From Brevibacterium sp. W7.2 (GTDB lineage: Bacteria > Actinomycetota > Actinomycetes > Actinomycetales > Brevibacteriaceae): DNA of 64,000 bases. Location: assembly GCF_018137945.1 (NCBI RefSeq), contig NZ_CP073089.1:3038001-3102000 (forward strand), written 5' to 3'. The notes beneath the pieces are model-generated. The model searched no databases. It saw nothing but the letters and a program-made list of their open reading frames with translations, and was not told the DNA's origin. Of this stretch, positions 25,890 through 34,289 are shown piece after piece. Positions within the stretch are counted from its first letter, which is position 1, and every line of letters starts with the position of its first letter. Position numbers and translations under genes: made by a program.

Positions 25890-26552
25890 TCAGAACGTCA
25901 GCTCCCCGCCCGGACCGCGCAGCCGCGCCCGCAGGCGGCGCTCGGGCCCGGTGGCGACCTCGGTGTCACCGGCCCCGAGGACCTCGAGCATGCTCCGCGT
26001 CGCAGCGACGTAGGGCACCTCGACGATGAACTCGAGGAGATCGAGGGAGGGCAGGGCCGCCTCGGCGGGATGGACCGAGTCACCCCAGTCGATGAGGAAC
26101 GGCTGGATCCCCTCCTGCGGGAGCGGGGACCGGCTCGTCAGCTGCCACGCGAGGAGGTTCCCCTCGGCGGTCTCGCGCGACATGTCCCTGACCTCGCCGA
26201 CGTCGATGCCCGCGGTGCGCACGGCGGCGACCGTCGCCGCCATGGCCGGCGGGTGGATCGCCCACGTGCGCAGGGTCGGGGCGGTCGCGAGATGCGCGTC
26301 GAGCGGCAGCGTGCCGTCGGCCGGAGCCTCCTGCTCGGGATCGGGTCCGAGGATCTCGAGATACGTGTGCGCCCCGTCCGGCCGGCCAGCCGGTGCCAGC
26401 CCGATGAGGAAGTTCGCCGTCCCGAGTCCGGGGTGCCGGCCGCCGGGCACGGCCGGCACTCCGGTGGCCCGTTCGATCTCCGCGACCGCCGCGGGCAGGT
26501 CGGGGACGGTGACGACGAGGTGGTCGAGATGGGCGGGGATCAGAGCAGCCAT
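25890..26552 (-). CDS. Glyoxalase-like (VOC) protein, downstream paralogue
   Basis: A 220-residue protein of the Glyoxalase_3-like VOC group. It begins with the VOC strand LDHLVVTVPDLPAAVAEIERATG, then GGRHPGLGTANFLIGL, TYLEILGPDP and IQPFLIDWGDSVHPA. It is about 40% alike by eye to the upstream gene across its length, so the two are a tandem duplication. Its ATG at 26552 lies 13 bp inside the upstream coding region. The HPG-GTAN motif and a conserved Glu in the YLEILGPD strand suggest metal ligands. The substrate is unknown. Confidence 0.85.
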   Translation of the reverse strand: MAALIPAHLDHLVVTVPDLPAAVAEIERATGVPAVPGGRHPGLGTANFLIGLAPAGRPDGAHTYLEILGPDPEQEAPADGTLPLDAHLATAPTLRTWAIHPPAMAATVAAVRTAGIDVGEVRDMSRETAEGNLLAWQLTSRSPLPQEGIQPFLIDWGDSVHPAEAALPSLDLLEFIVEVPYVAATRSMLEVLGAGDTEVATGPERRLRARLRGPGGELTF

Positions 26553-27259
26553 GTGCCACCGGGTCCTTCCAGTCGGGCGTGGAGAGCGTCGGTCTCCCCC
26601 GCTTCGACCTCGATTCTCGCATCGAGAGCTGCGAGCACGGCGCGGGTGTCCGCGACCGTGGGGCTCGTCGCCCAGAACTGGGCGAGGGCGACGGTCGGCA
26701 TCGCGCGGCTCGCCGGGTGCGGGGTGTCCAGCCAGTCGATGAGGAAGGGCTGGATCCCGCCGAGCGCGAGCGGAGTCCGTCGCGTCAGCCGCCACCGCAG
26801 GGTCTCACCATCCGGTGTCCGGCGGGACATATCGAACACCGCGCCGAGGTCGACGGGCGGATCCGTCGCCTCCGCGGCAGCCGCGACGGCCCGGTCGAAT
26901 CCCCGCGGATGGATCGCCCACCGCTGCACGAGCGGTGCGGTGACCCCCGCGAGCGCCGGGGGCAGTGCGGGCGCCGTCGGGTCGGGTGCCGTCGGGTCTG
27001 GGGCCGTCGGGTCCGGCGCCGTCGGGTCAGCGGCGGGATCGGGGTTCTGCTCGGGGTCGGGCCCGAGGAGCTCGAGGTAGCCGCGCTCGGTCCGGGTCCC
27101 GGCGATCTCGAGCCCGAGCAGCGCGTTCGCGGTGCCGCGCCCGGGGTGCGCCCCTCCGGACACCGGACGAACACCGAGAATCGCCTCACATTGCTCAACA
27201 GATTGCGCGAGATCCGGGACGGCGATGACGAGATGATCGAAGGTCGCAGGCAGCATCAT
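26540..27259 (-). CDS. Glyoxalase-like (VOC) protein with DPTAP repeats
   Basis: A 239-residue paralogue of the downstream gene (FDHLVIAVPDLAQSVEQCEAILG, GGAHPGRGTANALLGL, GYLELLGPDPEQ, IQPFLIDWLDTPHPA). It differs by an insert of four perfect or near-perfect DPTAP pentapeptides (about 26980-27035) in place of the loop after the GPDPEQ motif; that loop is probably variable in length. It has two possible ATG starts in a row (27259 and 27256) and a -10 hexamer just upstream that suggests a leaderless transcript. Confidence 0.85.
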   Translation of the reverse strand: MMLPATFDHLVIAVPDLAQSVEQCEAILGVRPVSGGAHPGRGTANALLGLEIAGTRTERGYLELLGPDPEQNPDPAADPTAPDPTAPDPTAPDPTAPALPPALAGVTAPLVQRWAIHPRGFDRAVAAAAEATDPPVDLGAVFDMSRRTPDGETLRWRLTRRTPLALGGIQPFLIDWLDTPHPASRAMPTVALAQFWATSPTVADTRAVLAALDARIEVEAGETDALHARLEGPGGTWLL

Positions 27260-27265
27260 GTCTCA

Positions 27266-27271
27266 ATATTA
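27266..27271 (-). promoter_or_regulatory. -10 element of glyoxalase-like pair, leaderless
   Basis: TAATAT on the minus strand ends 6 bases before the ATG at 27259, so transcription should start at the start codon. No ribosome site is visible there. I could not see a good -35. Confidence 0.5.
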
Positions 27272-27475
27272 AGGCACGAATTGACAGTCATGACGCGGAT
27301 GGGATTGACTTCAGGGCATGCAGACGACCACCTGGGACGCGACACGGCGAATGCCGATGTGCGCCGACGCGGAATCGATTCACCGCGTCGATTGTTGAGC
27401 TAAAAAGCTCCACCGGCGCCGCGATCTCCGCAGCCCCACTGACACCGCCCCGCCTGCTCGAAGGACTTCACCACC

Positions 27476-29191
27476 ATGACGGACCTCCGTCCCCGGCACC
27501 GCGCGACCGCTGTGCCTGCTGCCCGCCTCGGCGGAACCACCCGGCGCAGTGTGCTCGGCGTCGGTCTCGGCCTCGGGGCGCTCGCCGCACTGAGCGCCTG
27601 CACCCCGACCGACACCGATCCGCTCACCGACGGTCCGCCCGTGAACGGCGGGGTGCTCACGTACTTCGAGCCGCAGACGTGGACGCTCCTCTACCCGCCG
27701 TCCGTCGGCTTCTACCCCAACGGCGGGATCATGAACAACATCTCCGCGCGCCTGCTCTGGCAGGACCCTGAGACCCTCGAGCTCTTCCCGTGGCTGGCGA
27801 CCGCGCTGCCGGAGATCAGCGCCGACGCCACCGAGTTCACGTTCACCCTGCGGCAGGGCGTCACGTACTCCGACGGGTCCCCGCTGACGGCGGCGAACGT
27901 CGCGAAGAACTTCGACCTCTTCGGCCGCGGCGACGAATCGCGCACCCTGCCCGTGTCCGAGCAGATCTCGAACTACGACCGTGCCGAGGTCCTCGACGAC
28001 CGTCGCGTGCGCTTCCACTTCACCGCGCCCTCCCCCGGCTTCGCGCAGGCGACATCGACGATGAACGCGGGACTCCTCGCCGATTCCACCCTCGACCTCG
28101 ACGCCGAGGGCTTCGGTCCCGGCAGCGCGACGAAGATCCACACGGCCGGTCCCTTCCGCATCACCGCCGAGACGATCGGGACGAAGCTCTCGATCCGCGC
28201 CCGGGAGGACTACGACTGGGCGCCGCCGCACCTGAAGCATCAGGGCCGGCCGTACCTCGACGGCATCGACTACCTCGTCAACAGCGAGTACTCGGTGCGC
28301 ATCGGCGCAGTGCTCTCCGGCCAGGCCGACGGCGTCCGCGACGTCCAGGCCCCCGACGAGCCGCGCGTGTCCGAGCAGGGGCTGCGCCTCTATGCGAAGG
28401 CGACGAACGGGATCAACAACAGCATCAACTTCCGCTTCCGCCACCCCCTGCTCGCCGACATCCGCGTCCGCCGGGCCCTCATCTCGGCGATCGACCGCCA
28501 GGAGATCGTCGACAAGCTCTTCACCCCGAACTACCCGCTCGCCACGGGGCTGCTCGCGCAGGGCGCGATGGGCTACACGGACCAGACCGGGGCCTGGGTC
28601 TACGACCCCGCCGCGGCGAACCGCCTCCTCGACGAGGCGGGCTGGGCCGAACGCGGGGCCGGCGGGTACCGCGTCAAGGACGGACAGGTCCTCGCGCTCA
28701 CCGTCAACACGGCACTGCCGCAGCCGCGGTCGAACGAGGTGCAGACGCTCGTCCAGCAGCAGCTGCGCCGCGTCGGGGTGCGCCTGTCGATCAACCCCGG
28801 CGACCAGGCGAAGCAGACGCTCGACGCCCTCGACCTCGACTCGATCCAGATCTACCACTCGATGGTCGCCCGGGCCGACTACGACAACCTGCGGTCGAAC
28901 TACGCCTCGGTCAACCGGGACGTCTTCCTCAACGCCGCCGGCCGCGACGACGCCGCGGACGACACCGTCGACCCGGAGATCGACCGTCTCCTCGACGCCC
29001 TGGCCTCCGAACCGGCGACGGCGCGTCGCCAGGCCGCCGCCGAGGCGGTCCAGTCCTACCTCGTCGACCAGGCCTACGTCCTCCCGTTCTTCGAGGAGCC
29101 GCAGGTCTTCGCCTTCCGCCGCCGCGTCCATGGTTTCGCCACCGAACCCGTGGGCCGCCCCGACTTCTACAGCACCTGGATTGCGAGCTGA
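27476..29191 (+). CDS. Peptide-type ABC transporter binding lipoprotein (KPN_01854-like)
   Basis: A 571-residue family 5 (oligopeptide type) binding protein. The signal has a twin-arginine pattern (TTRRSVLGVGLGLGALAALSAC), which suggests export by Tat and a lipid anchor at the Cys. The mature part has the family 5 pattern: PVNGGVLTYFEPQTW, TEFTFTLRQGVTYSDGSPLTAANV and the middle VRRALISAIDRQEIVDKL. Its neighbours match the set of TIGR04027-04030 families, and it fits TIGR04028 (KPN_01854). It starts the six-gene operon; AAGGA lies nine bases before the ATG. The ligand is unknown. Its length rules out a small amino-acid binder. Confidence 0.9.
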   Translation: MTDLRPRHRATAVPAARLGGTTRRSVLGVGLGLGALAALSACTPTDTDPLTDGPPVNGGVLTYFEPQTWTLLYPPSVGFYPNGGIMNNISARLLWQDPETLELFPWLATALPEISADATEFTFTLRQGVTYSDGSPLTAANVAKNFDLFGRGDESRTLPVSEQISNYDRAEVLDDRRVRFHFTAPSPGFAQATSTMNAGLLADSTLDLDAEGFGPGSATKIHTAGPFRITAETIGTKLSIRAREDYDWAPPHLKHQGRPYLDGIDYLVNSEYSVRIGAVLSGQADGVRDVQAPDEPRVSEQGLRLYAKATNGINNSINFRFRHPLLADIRVRRALISAIDRQEIVDKLFTPNYPLATGLLAQGAMGYTDQTGAWVYDPAAANRLLDEAGWAERGAGGYRVKDGQVLALTVNTALPQPRSNEVQTLVQQQLRRVGVRLSINPGDQAKQTLDALDLDSIQIYHSMVARADYDNLRSNYASVNRDVFLNAAGRDDAADDTVDPEIDRLLDALASEPATARRQAAAEAVQSYLVDQAYVLPFFEEPQVFAFRRRVHGFATEPVGRPDFYSTWIAS

Positions 29192-30306
29192 TGATGATCG
29201 ACCTGAGATACCTCTGGCTGCGGCTCGGACAGGCTCTCCTCGTCCTGCTGCTCGCCTTCACCGCGGCGTTCGTCCTCCTCTCCGTCATCCCCGGGGACGG
29301 GGTGACCGCCCGCTTCGCCGATCCCGCGCTCGGACTCTCGGCCGACCAGGTCGCGGCGATCCGCGCGGAGACCGGCGCGGACGAACCGCTGCTCACCCGC
29401 TACCTCATCACGCTCGGCGGGTTCCTCACCGGGAACTTCGGGTTCTCCGTGCAGACGGGAGCCGCCGTGTCGACGATCGTCGCCGCCGCCCTGCCCTCGA
29501 CGCTCGCACTCGCGGTCTCCGGTTTCCTCACCGCGGTCGTCCTCGGCGTGCTCATCGCGGTGTTCGCGACCTTCGGCCCGACGACCGGCCCGCGGGCGTG
29601 GGTGCGCCGGGTCCTCGACTCCGTGCCGAGCCTCTTCATCTCGATCCCCGTGTTCTGGCTCGGGATCCTCCTCATCCAGGTGTTCTCGTTCCAGCTCGGC
29701 TTCGTCTCCGTCGTCTCCCCCGGCCCCGCCGAGGCGCTCGTCCTCCCCACGCTCACCGTCGCCGTCCCGCTGTCGGCCCCGATCGCGCAGGTCCTCATCC
29801 GCTCGATCACCGAGGTCAAGGCCGCGGGCTTCGTCAAGGTGACGGCCGCGAAGGGGGCCTCCGAGCTGTGGATCCTCGTCCACGCCGTCGCCCGCAACGC
29901 GCTGCTGCCGGGGCTGACGATCGTCGGCCTGATCTTCGGCGAACTCGTCGCCGGCGCCGTCGTCACGGAGACCGTGTTCGGCCGCAACGGCATCGGCCAG
30001 ATCACCGCGCAGGCGGTGACGAACCGCGACAATCCGATCCTGCTCGCCGTCGTCGTCCTCGCCACGCTCGGCTATGTCGTCATCAACCTCGTCGTCGACC
30101 TCCTCTACCCCGTCGTCGACGTCCGACTCCGACGCGGCCGGGGAACCGCCTCGGCGCGGGGACTGCGGAGACCATCGCAGACGGCGACACGACAACGGAC
30201 ACCCGACGACCGGACGAAGCAGGCCCTGGCGGCGAGCGCGAGCAGCGTCGGCGTCGAGCTGGACTGGGGTACCGACGATCATGCGACGAGGAAGGCGAGG
30301 CCATGA
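29191..30306 (+). CDS. ABC transporter permease (DppB-like)
   Basis: A 371-residue permease with six probable helices and the EAA-type loop (VKVTAAKGASELWILVHAVARNALLPGLTI). LLTRYLITLGGFLTGNFGFSV is typical of DppB-type proteins. The first ATG (29191) overlaps the stop of the binding-protein gene. The C-terminal 60 residues after the last helix are polar, Arg/Thr-rich and not part of the family; they may be non-functional. The end overlaps the next permease by ATGA. Confidence 0.9.
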   Translation: MMIDLRYLWLRLGQALLVLLLAFTAAFVLLSVIPGDGVTARFADPALGLSADQVAAIRAETGADEPLLTRYLITLGGFLTGNFGFSVQTGAAVSTIVAAALPSTLALAVSGFLTAVVLGVLIAVFATFGPTTGPRAWVRRVLDSVPSLFISIPVFWLGILLIQVFSFQLGFVSVVSPGPAEALVLPTLTVAVPLSAPIAQVLIRSITEVKAAGFVKVTAAKGASELWILVHAVARNALLPGLTIVGLIFGELVAGAVVTETVFGRNGIGQITAQAVTNRDNPILLAVVVLATLGYVVINLVVDLLYPVVDVRLRRGRGTASARGLRRPSQTATRQRTPDDRTKQALAASASSVGVELDWGTDDHATRKARP

Positions 30307-31229
30307 GCTTCATCTCGAGTCTCACCCGCACGAGCCTCAACCGACCGACCGGTGACGGCACCGGCCCCGACGGGTCCCGCGGCAGTCGGTCCGGCGGCAC
30401 TCGCTTCAGCGTCACTCGGCTCGGGGCGGCGGGCGCGGTCATCGGGCCGGCGACCGCGGTGTCGGCGCTCGTGCTCCTCATCGCCGTCGCCTGGGCGCTC
30501 GTGCCCGGTCTCTTCACGCAGTACGATCCCAATGACGGCGGGGACACCGCGGCCCTTCTCGCGCCGAGCGCCGACCACTGGTTCGGCACCGATCAGACGG
30601 GCCGCGACGTCTTCGCCCGGGTCGTCCACGGCGCGTCCCAGTCGCTGCTGGCGGCCCTCGTCGCCGTCGGCGTCGGGCTCATCGTCGGCACCGGGATCGG
30701 GCTCATCGCCGGCACGCGCCGCGGCTGGGTCGATGACGTGCTCATGCGCGCCGTCGACGTCCTCCTCTCGATCCCCGCGATCCTGCTCAGCCTCTCGATC
30801 GTCATCGTCCTCGGCTTCGGCACGATCAACGCGGCGATCGCGGTCGGCGTCACCGCGATTGCGCAGTTCGCGCGTCTGACGAGGTCAGAGGCCGTGCGGA
30901 TCAACACGAGTGACTACGTCGCCGCGGCCTACGGGTCCGGCGGCACGTACTGGTCGGTGCTCGGGCGCCACATCCTCCCGAACTCGATCTCCCCGGTCCT
31001 CACGCTCGCCGTCCTCCAGATCGGGTCGGCGATCCTCCAGATCTCGACGCTCGGCTTCCTCGGCTACGGCACCCCGCCGCCGACCCCGGAATGGGGCCTC
31101 ATCATCGCCGAGGGCCGCAACTTCGTCGCCACCGCATGGTGGCTGACGGTCCTGCCCGGCCTCGTCGTCATGGCCGTCGTGCTCGCCACCCACCAGATCG
31201 GCAACACCCTGCGAAAGGTCACCTCATGA
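30303..31229 (+). CDS. ABC transporter permease (DppC-like)
   Basis: A 308-residue permease. A polar N-terminal tail (about 40 residues) precedes the first helix, then WFGTDQTGRDVFARVVHGAS, the hallmark of DppC/OppC, and the EAA-type loop (YVAAAYGSGGTYWSVLGRHILPNSISP). LGFLGYGTPPPTPEWG is also typical. It forms the channel with the previous permease. It starts inside the previous stop and its own stop overlaps the ATPase start. Confidence 0.92.
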   Translation: MSFISSLTRTSLNRPTGDGTGPDGSRGSRSGGTRFSVTRLGAAGAVIGPATAVSALVLLIAVAWALVPGLFTQYDPNDGGDTAALLAPSADHWFGTDQTGRDVFARVVHGASQSLLAALVAVGVGLIVGTGIGLIAGTRRGWVDDVLMRAVDVLLSIPAILLSLSIVIVLGFGTINAAIAVGVTAIAQFARLTRSEAVRINTSDYVAAAYGSGGTYWSVLGRHILPNSISPVLTLAVLQIGSAILQISTLGFLGYGTPPPTPEWGLIIAEGRNFVATAWWLTVLPGLVVMAVVLATHQIGNTLRKVTS

Positions 31230-33016
31230 CCCTCTCGACCGCTCCCGCTGTCACCGCGCCGGCTCCCGCCGGGTCCGCTGCGCTGCTCGCCGTCCGCGGT
31301 CTCACCGTCGACTACTCCCGCCGAGGCGGTTCCGCCGATCCCGCGGTCGACGACGTCGACCTCGTCGTCCGTCCGGGTGAGACGACGGCGGTCGTCGGCG
31401 AGTCCGGGTCGGGCAAATCGACGACGGCGAACGCCGTCCTCGGCCTCCTCCCGGAGACCGCGCGGGTGACCTCAGGAGGGATCCGCCTCGGCGACGTCGA
31501 TCTCACGACGCTGTCCCGGCAGGGCTGGCGCGGGGTGCGCGGGGCGCAGATCGGGTATGTGCCGCAGGATCCCGGGAACTCGCTCAACCCGCTGCAGACC
31601 GTGGGGACGTCCGTCGCCGAGGCGCTGCGCATCCACAAGCGGGCCGACCGCCGGGCCGCTCGCGCCCAGGTCATCGACCTCCTCGAACGCGTCGGCATCG
31701 ACCGGCCCATGATGCGCGCCGACCAGTATCCGCACGAGCTCTCCGGGGGCATGCGCCAGCGGGTGCTCATCGCGGCGGCGATCGCGCTGCGGCCCCGGCT
31801 GCTCATCGCCGACGAGCCGACCTCGGCTCTCGACGTCACGGTGCAGAAGCGCATCCTCGACCTCCTCGACGAGCTGCGCGCGGAGACGGGCATGGGCGTC
31901 CTCCTCATCACCCACGATCTCGCGGTCGCCGGTGAGCGGGCCGACGAGGTCGTCGTCATGCGCGCAGGCCGCGTCGTCGAGACCGGGACGGCGGCCGACA
32001 TCTTCTCCCGTCCGGCGGCCGATTACACCGCCCGGCTCCTCGCCGACGCCCCCGCGCTGCACGCGCGGACCGGGCTCCGGGACCGGGTGGCCCGCGATAT
32101 TGGTGAGCCTGGTGAGAGCCCCTTCGTCGCGGTCGAGGGGCTCACGCAGATCTACGCCCGCGGGGACGACGCTCCTGGTGAGAACGGGACTGCCGGTGAG
32201 AACGGGACTGATGGTGAGAGCGGGACTGCCGGCCGCCTCGGCGAGGTCATCGGGGTCGAGGACGTCTCGCTCACGGTCGCGCGCGGGACGACGCACGGCA
32301 TCGTCGGGGAGTCGGGGTCGGGGAAGACGACGACGGGTCGGGCGCTCGCCGGGTTCCTCACCCCGCAGGCCGGGACGGTGCGGATCGGAGAGATCGATGC
32401 CGCGGACCTCGGCGTCGGCCGGGACCGCCGGGCGCGGCTGCGGAGCCTGCGGCGGACCGTCCAGCTCGTCCACCAGAACCCGTATTCGGCGCTCGACCCG
32501 CAGCAGTCGATCGGGGCGATCCTCACCGAACCGCTGCGGAACTTCCGGATCGGAACCCGGGCCGAGCGCGGTGCGCGCGTGACCGCGATGCTCGAGCGAG
32601 TCGCACTGCCGACGGCGTTCGTCGATCGGCGGCCGCGGGAGCTCTCGGGCGGGCAGCTGCAGCGCGTCGCGATCGCCCGTGCGCTCATCGCCGGACCCGA
32701 GCTCGTCGTCCTCGACGAGGCGGTCTCCGCTCTCGACGTCACGGTGCAGGCGCAGATCCTCGACCTCCTCGGGCAGCTGCAGACCGAGCTGGGACTGACG
32801 TACGTCTTCATCTCCCACGACCTCTCCGTGGTGCGCCAGATCGCTGATACCGTGTCCGTCATGTCGCGCGGACACCTCGTCGAGAGCGGTCGGACGGAGG
32901 ACCTCTTCACCCGACCGCAGACCGCCTACACGCGCTCGCTCCTCGACGCGATCCCCCGGCCGCTGGACCTGCCAGCCCCTGCCGCCTCCACTCCTTCCGC
33001 TCCGACAGAAAGCTGA
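31226..33016 (+). CDS. Fused double ATP-binding protein (DppD-DppF type)
   Basis: A 596-residue protein with two full ATPase units. Unit one (about 20-270) has GESGSGKST, LSGGMRQR and LLIADEPTSALD. Unit two (about 290-580) has GESGSGKTT, LSGGQLQR and LVVLDEAVSALD, with Ala in place of the usual Pro or Ser in the last. The fusion replaces separate DppD and DppF. Between them is a 6-residue repeat GENGTA, GENGTD, GESGTA (about 32175-32230), part of a linker. Four-base overlap with the permease, seven-base gap to the monooxygenase gene. Confidence 0.92.
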   Translation: MTLSTAPAVTAPAPAGSAALLAVRGLTVDYSRRGGSADPAVDDVDLVVRPGETTAVVGESGSGKSTTANAVLGLLPETARVTSGGIRLGDVDLTTLSRQGWRGVRGAQIGYVPQDPGNSLNPLQTVGTSVAEALRIHKRADRRAARAQVIDLLERVGIDRPMMRADQYPHELSGGMRQRVLIAAAIALRPRLLIADEPTSALDVTVQKRILDLLDELRAETGMGVLLITHDLAVAGERADEVVVMRAGRVVETGTAADIFSRPAADYTARLLADAPALHARTGLRDRVARDIGEPGESPFVAVEGLTQIYARGDDAPGENGTAGENGTDGESGTAGRLGEVIGVEDVSLTVARGTTHGIVGESGSGKTTTGRALAGFLTPQAGTVRIGEIDAADLGVGRDRRARLRSLRRTVQLVHQNPYSALDPQQSIGAILTEPLRNFRIGTRAERGARVTAMLERVALPTAFVDRRPRELSGGQLQRVAIARALIAGPELVVLDEAVSALDVTVQAQILDLLGQLQTELGLTYVFISHDLSVVRQIADTVSVMSRGHLVESGRTEDLFTRPQTAYTRSLLDAIPRPLDLPAPAASTPSAPTES

Positions 33017-33023
33017 GACACCG

Positions 33024-34289
33024 ATGACTGAGAACTCTGCGACTGAGAACTCTGCGACTGGGAACTCTGCGACTGAGACCACGAACACCACACCGGTGGG
33101 CCCGACGCTCGGGTTCTTCACCCGCCTCCTCGAGGATGCTCCGGCTGACCAGCGGTATCGCTTCGCGCTCGAGCAGATCGAGCAGGCCGAGCGCTTCGGA
33201 TTCGGCACGGCATGGGTCGCCCAGCACCATTTCTCCGCCGCCGAGGGCGGACTGCCCTCCCCGCTCGTCTTCCTCTCCCACGCCGCCGCGCGGACGGACC
33301 GGATCCGGTTGGGCACGGCGATCATCACCCTGCCGATGGAGAACGCGGTGCGCGTGGCCGAGGACGCCGCGGTCGTCGACGTGCTCGCCGCAGGACGGCT
33401 GGAGATCGGCCTCGGCTCGGGCGGCAATCCCCGATCGTTCCCGGCCTTCGGCACGACGTTCGATGAGCGGCGCGAGGTCTTCGCCGACAACCTCGCGACC
33501 CTGCGCACGCTGCTCCGCGGTGATGCGCTCGAGACCGGTCACCTCCTCTATCCGGGACCGGACAGCGTTGGGTCGGCGGATGGCGGGGCGGCCCCCGGTG
33601 AGGCGGGTGGGTCGGCGGCCGGGTCTGCCTCGGATGGCTCGCAGACTCGGCGCGGCCTCGGTGATCGGCTCTGGCAGGCGACGTTCTCCGCCGGTGGGGC
33701 CGGTGCTGCGGGAGCTGCCGGGGACGGCCTCATGCTCTCGCGCACGCAGCCGCGACCCGGCGACAACCTCGGGGCGAGCCTCGATGAGATCCAACTGCCC
33801 GTCATCGACACGTACCTCGAGGCGCTGCCGGCGGGTGTCGCACCGCGGATCCTCGCGTCGCGGACCGCCGTCGTCGCCGATGCCGAGGACCTGCCCCGTC
33901 TGCGCGCGCTCACCGAACCCGCACTGCGCGCCGAGGCGGACCGGCTCGTCGGGTACGACACCTCGGGCCTCGACCTCGACGAGCTGCTCACCGCGACGGA
34001 CACCTACCTCGGCACGCCGGAGCAGATCATCGAGCGGCTCGCGGCCGACCGGGTGCTCGGGCGGGTGTCGGATGTCAGCTTCCAGGTCCATTCGGTGCCG
34101 GCGACGAACGCGCACACCCTGCGCTCGATCGAGCTGCTCGCCACCGAGGTGGCCCCCGCCCTCGGCCTGCGCGTCGACGGGGCGGCTCCGGCGGAGTCTG
34201 CGGGGATCGCACAGTCCGCGGGGGTCGCAGAGTCTGCGGGAGGCGCACGGTCAGCGGGAATCGCAGAATCCGCAGGGGTCGCGCCATGA
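33024..34289 (+). CDS. Luciferase-like FMN monooxygenase (KPN_01858-like)
   Basis: A 421-residue LLM-class flavin-dependent enzyme with a TIM-barrel: PTLGFFTRLLEDAP, ALEQIEQAERFGFGTAWVAQHHF, RIRLGTAIITLPMENAVRVAEDAAVVDVLAAGRLEIGLGSG. The family resembles TIGR04027 as I recall it. Reduced flavin must come from a separate reductase. Two oddities: an N-terminal 15-bp repeat gives TENSA, TENSA, TGNSA, and the C terminus is built of about six SAG repeats (18 bp); neither belongs to the fold. The operon setting suggests that it oxidises the compound taken in by the ABC importer. Confidence 0.88.
   Translation: MTENSATENSATGNSATETTNTTPVGPTLGFFTRLLEDAPADQRYRFALEQIEQAERFGFGTAWVAQHHFSAAEGGLPSPLVFLSHAAARTDRIRLGTAIITLPMENAVRVAEDAAVVDVLAAGRLEIGLGSGGNPRSFPAFGTTFDERREVFADNLATLRTLLRGDALETGHLLYPGPDSVGSADGGAAPGEAGGSAAGSASDGSQTRRGLGDRLWQATFSAGGAGAAGAAGDGLMLSRTQPRPGDNLGASLDEIQLPVIDTYLEALPAGVAPRILASRTAVVADAEDLPRLRALTEPALRAEADRLVGYDTSGLDLDELLTATDTYLGTPEQIIERLAADRVLGRVSDVSFQVHSVPATNAHTLRSIELLATEVAPALGLRVDGAAPAESAGIAQSAGVAESAGGARSAGIAESAGVAP

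Noticed and set aside
27790..31229. Long + strand frames across the ABC operon in other phases
   Set aside because: Arg/Pro/Ala-rich shadows of the real operon genes; the real frames have all family motifs and clean overlaps.
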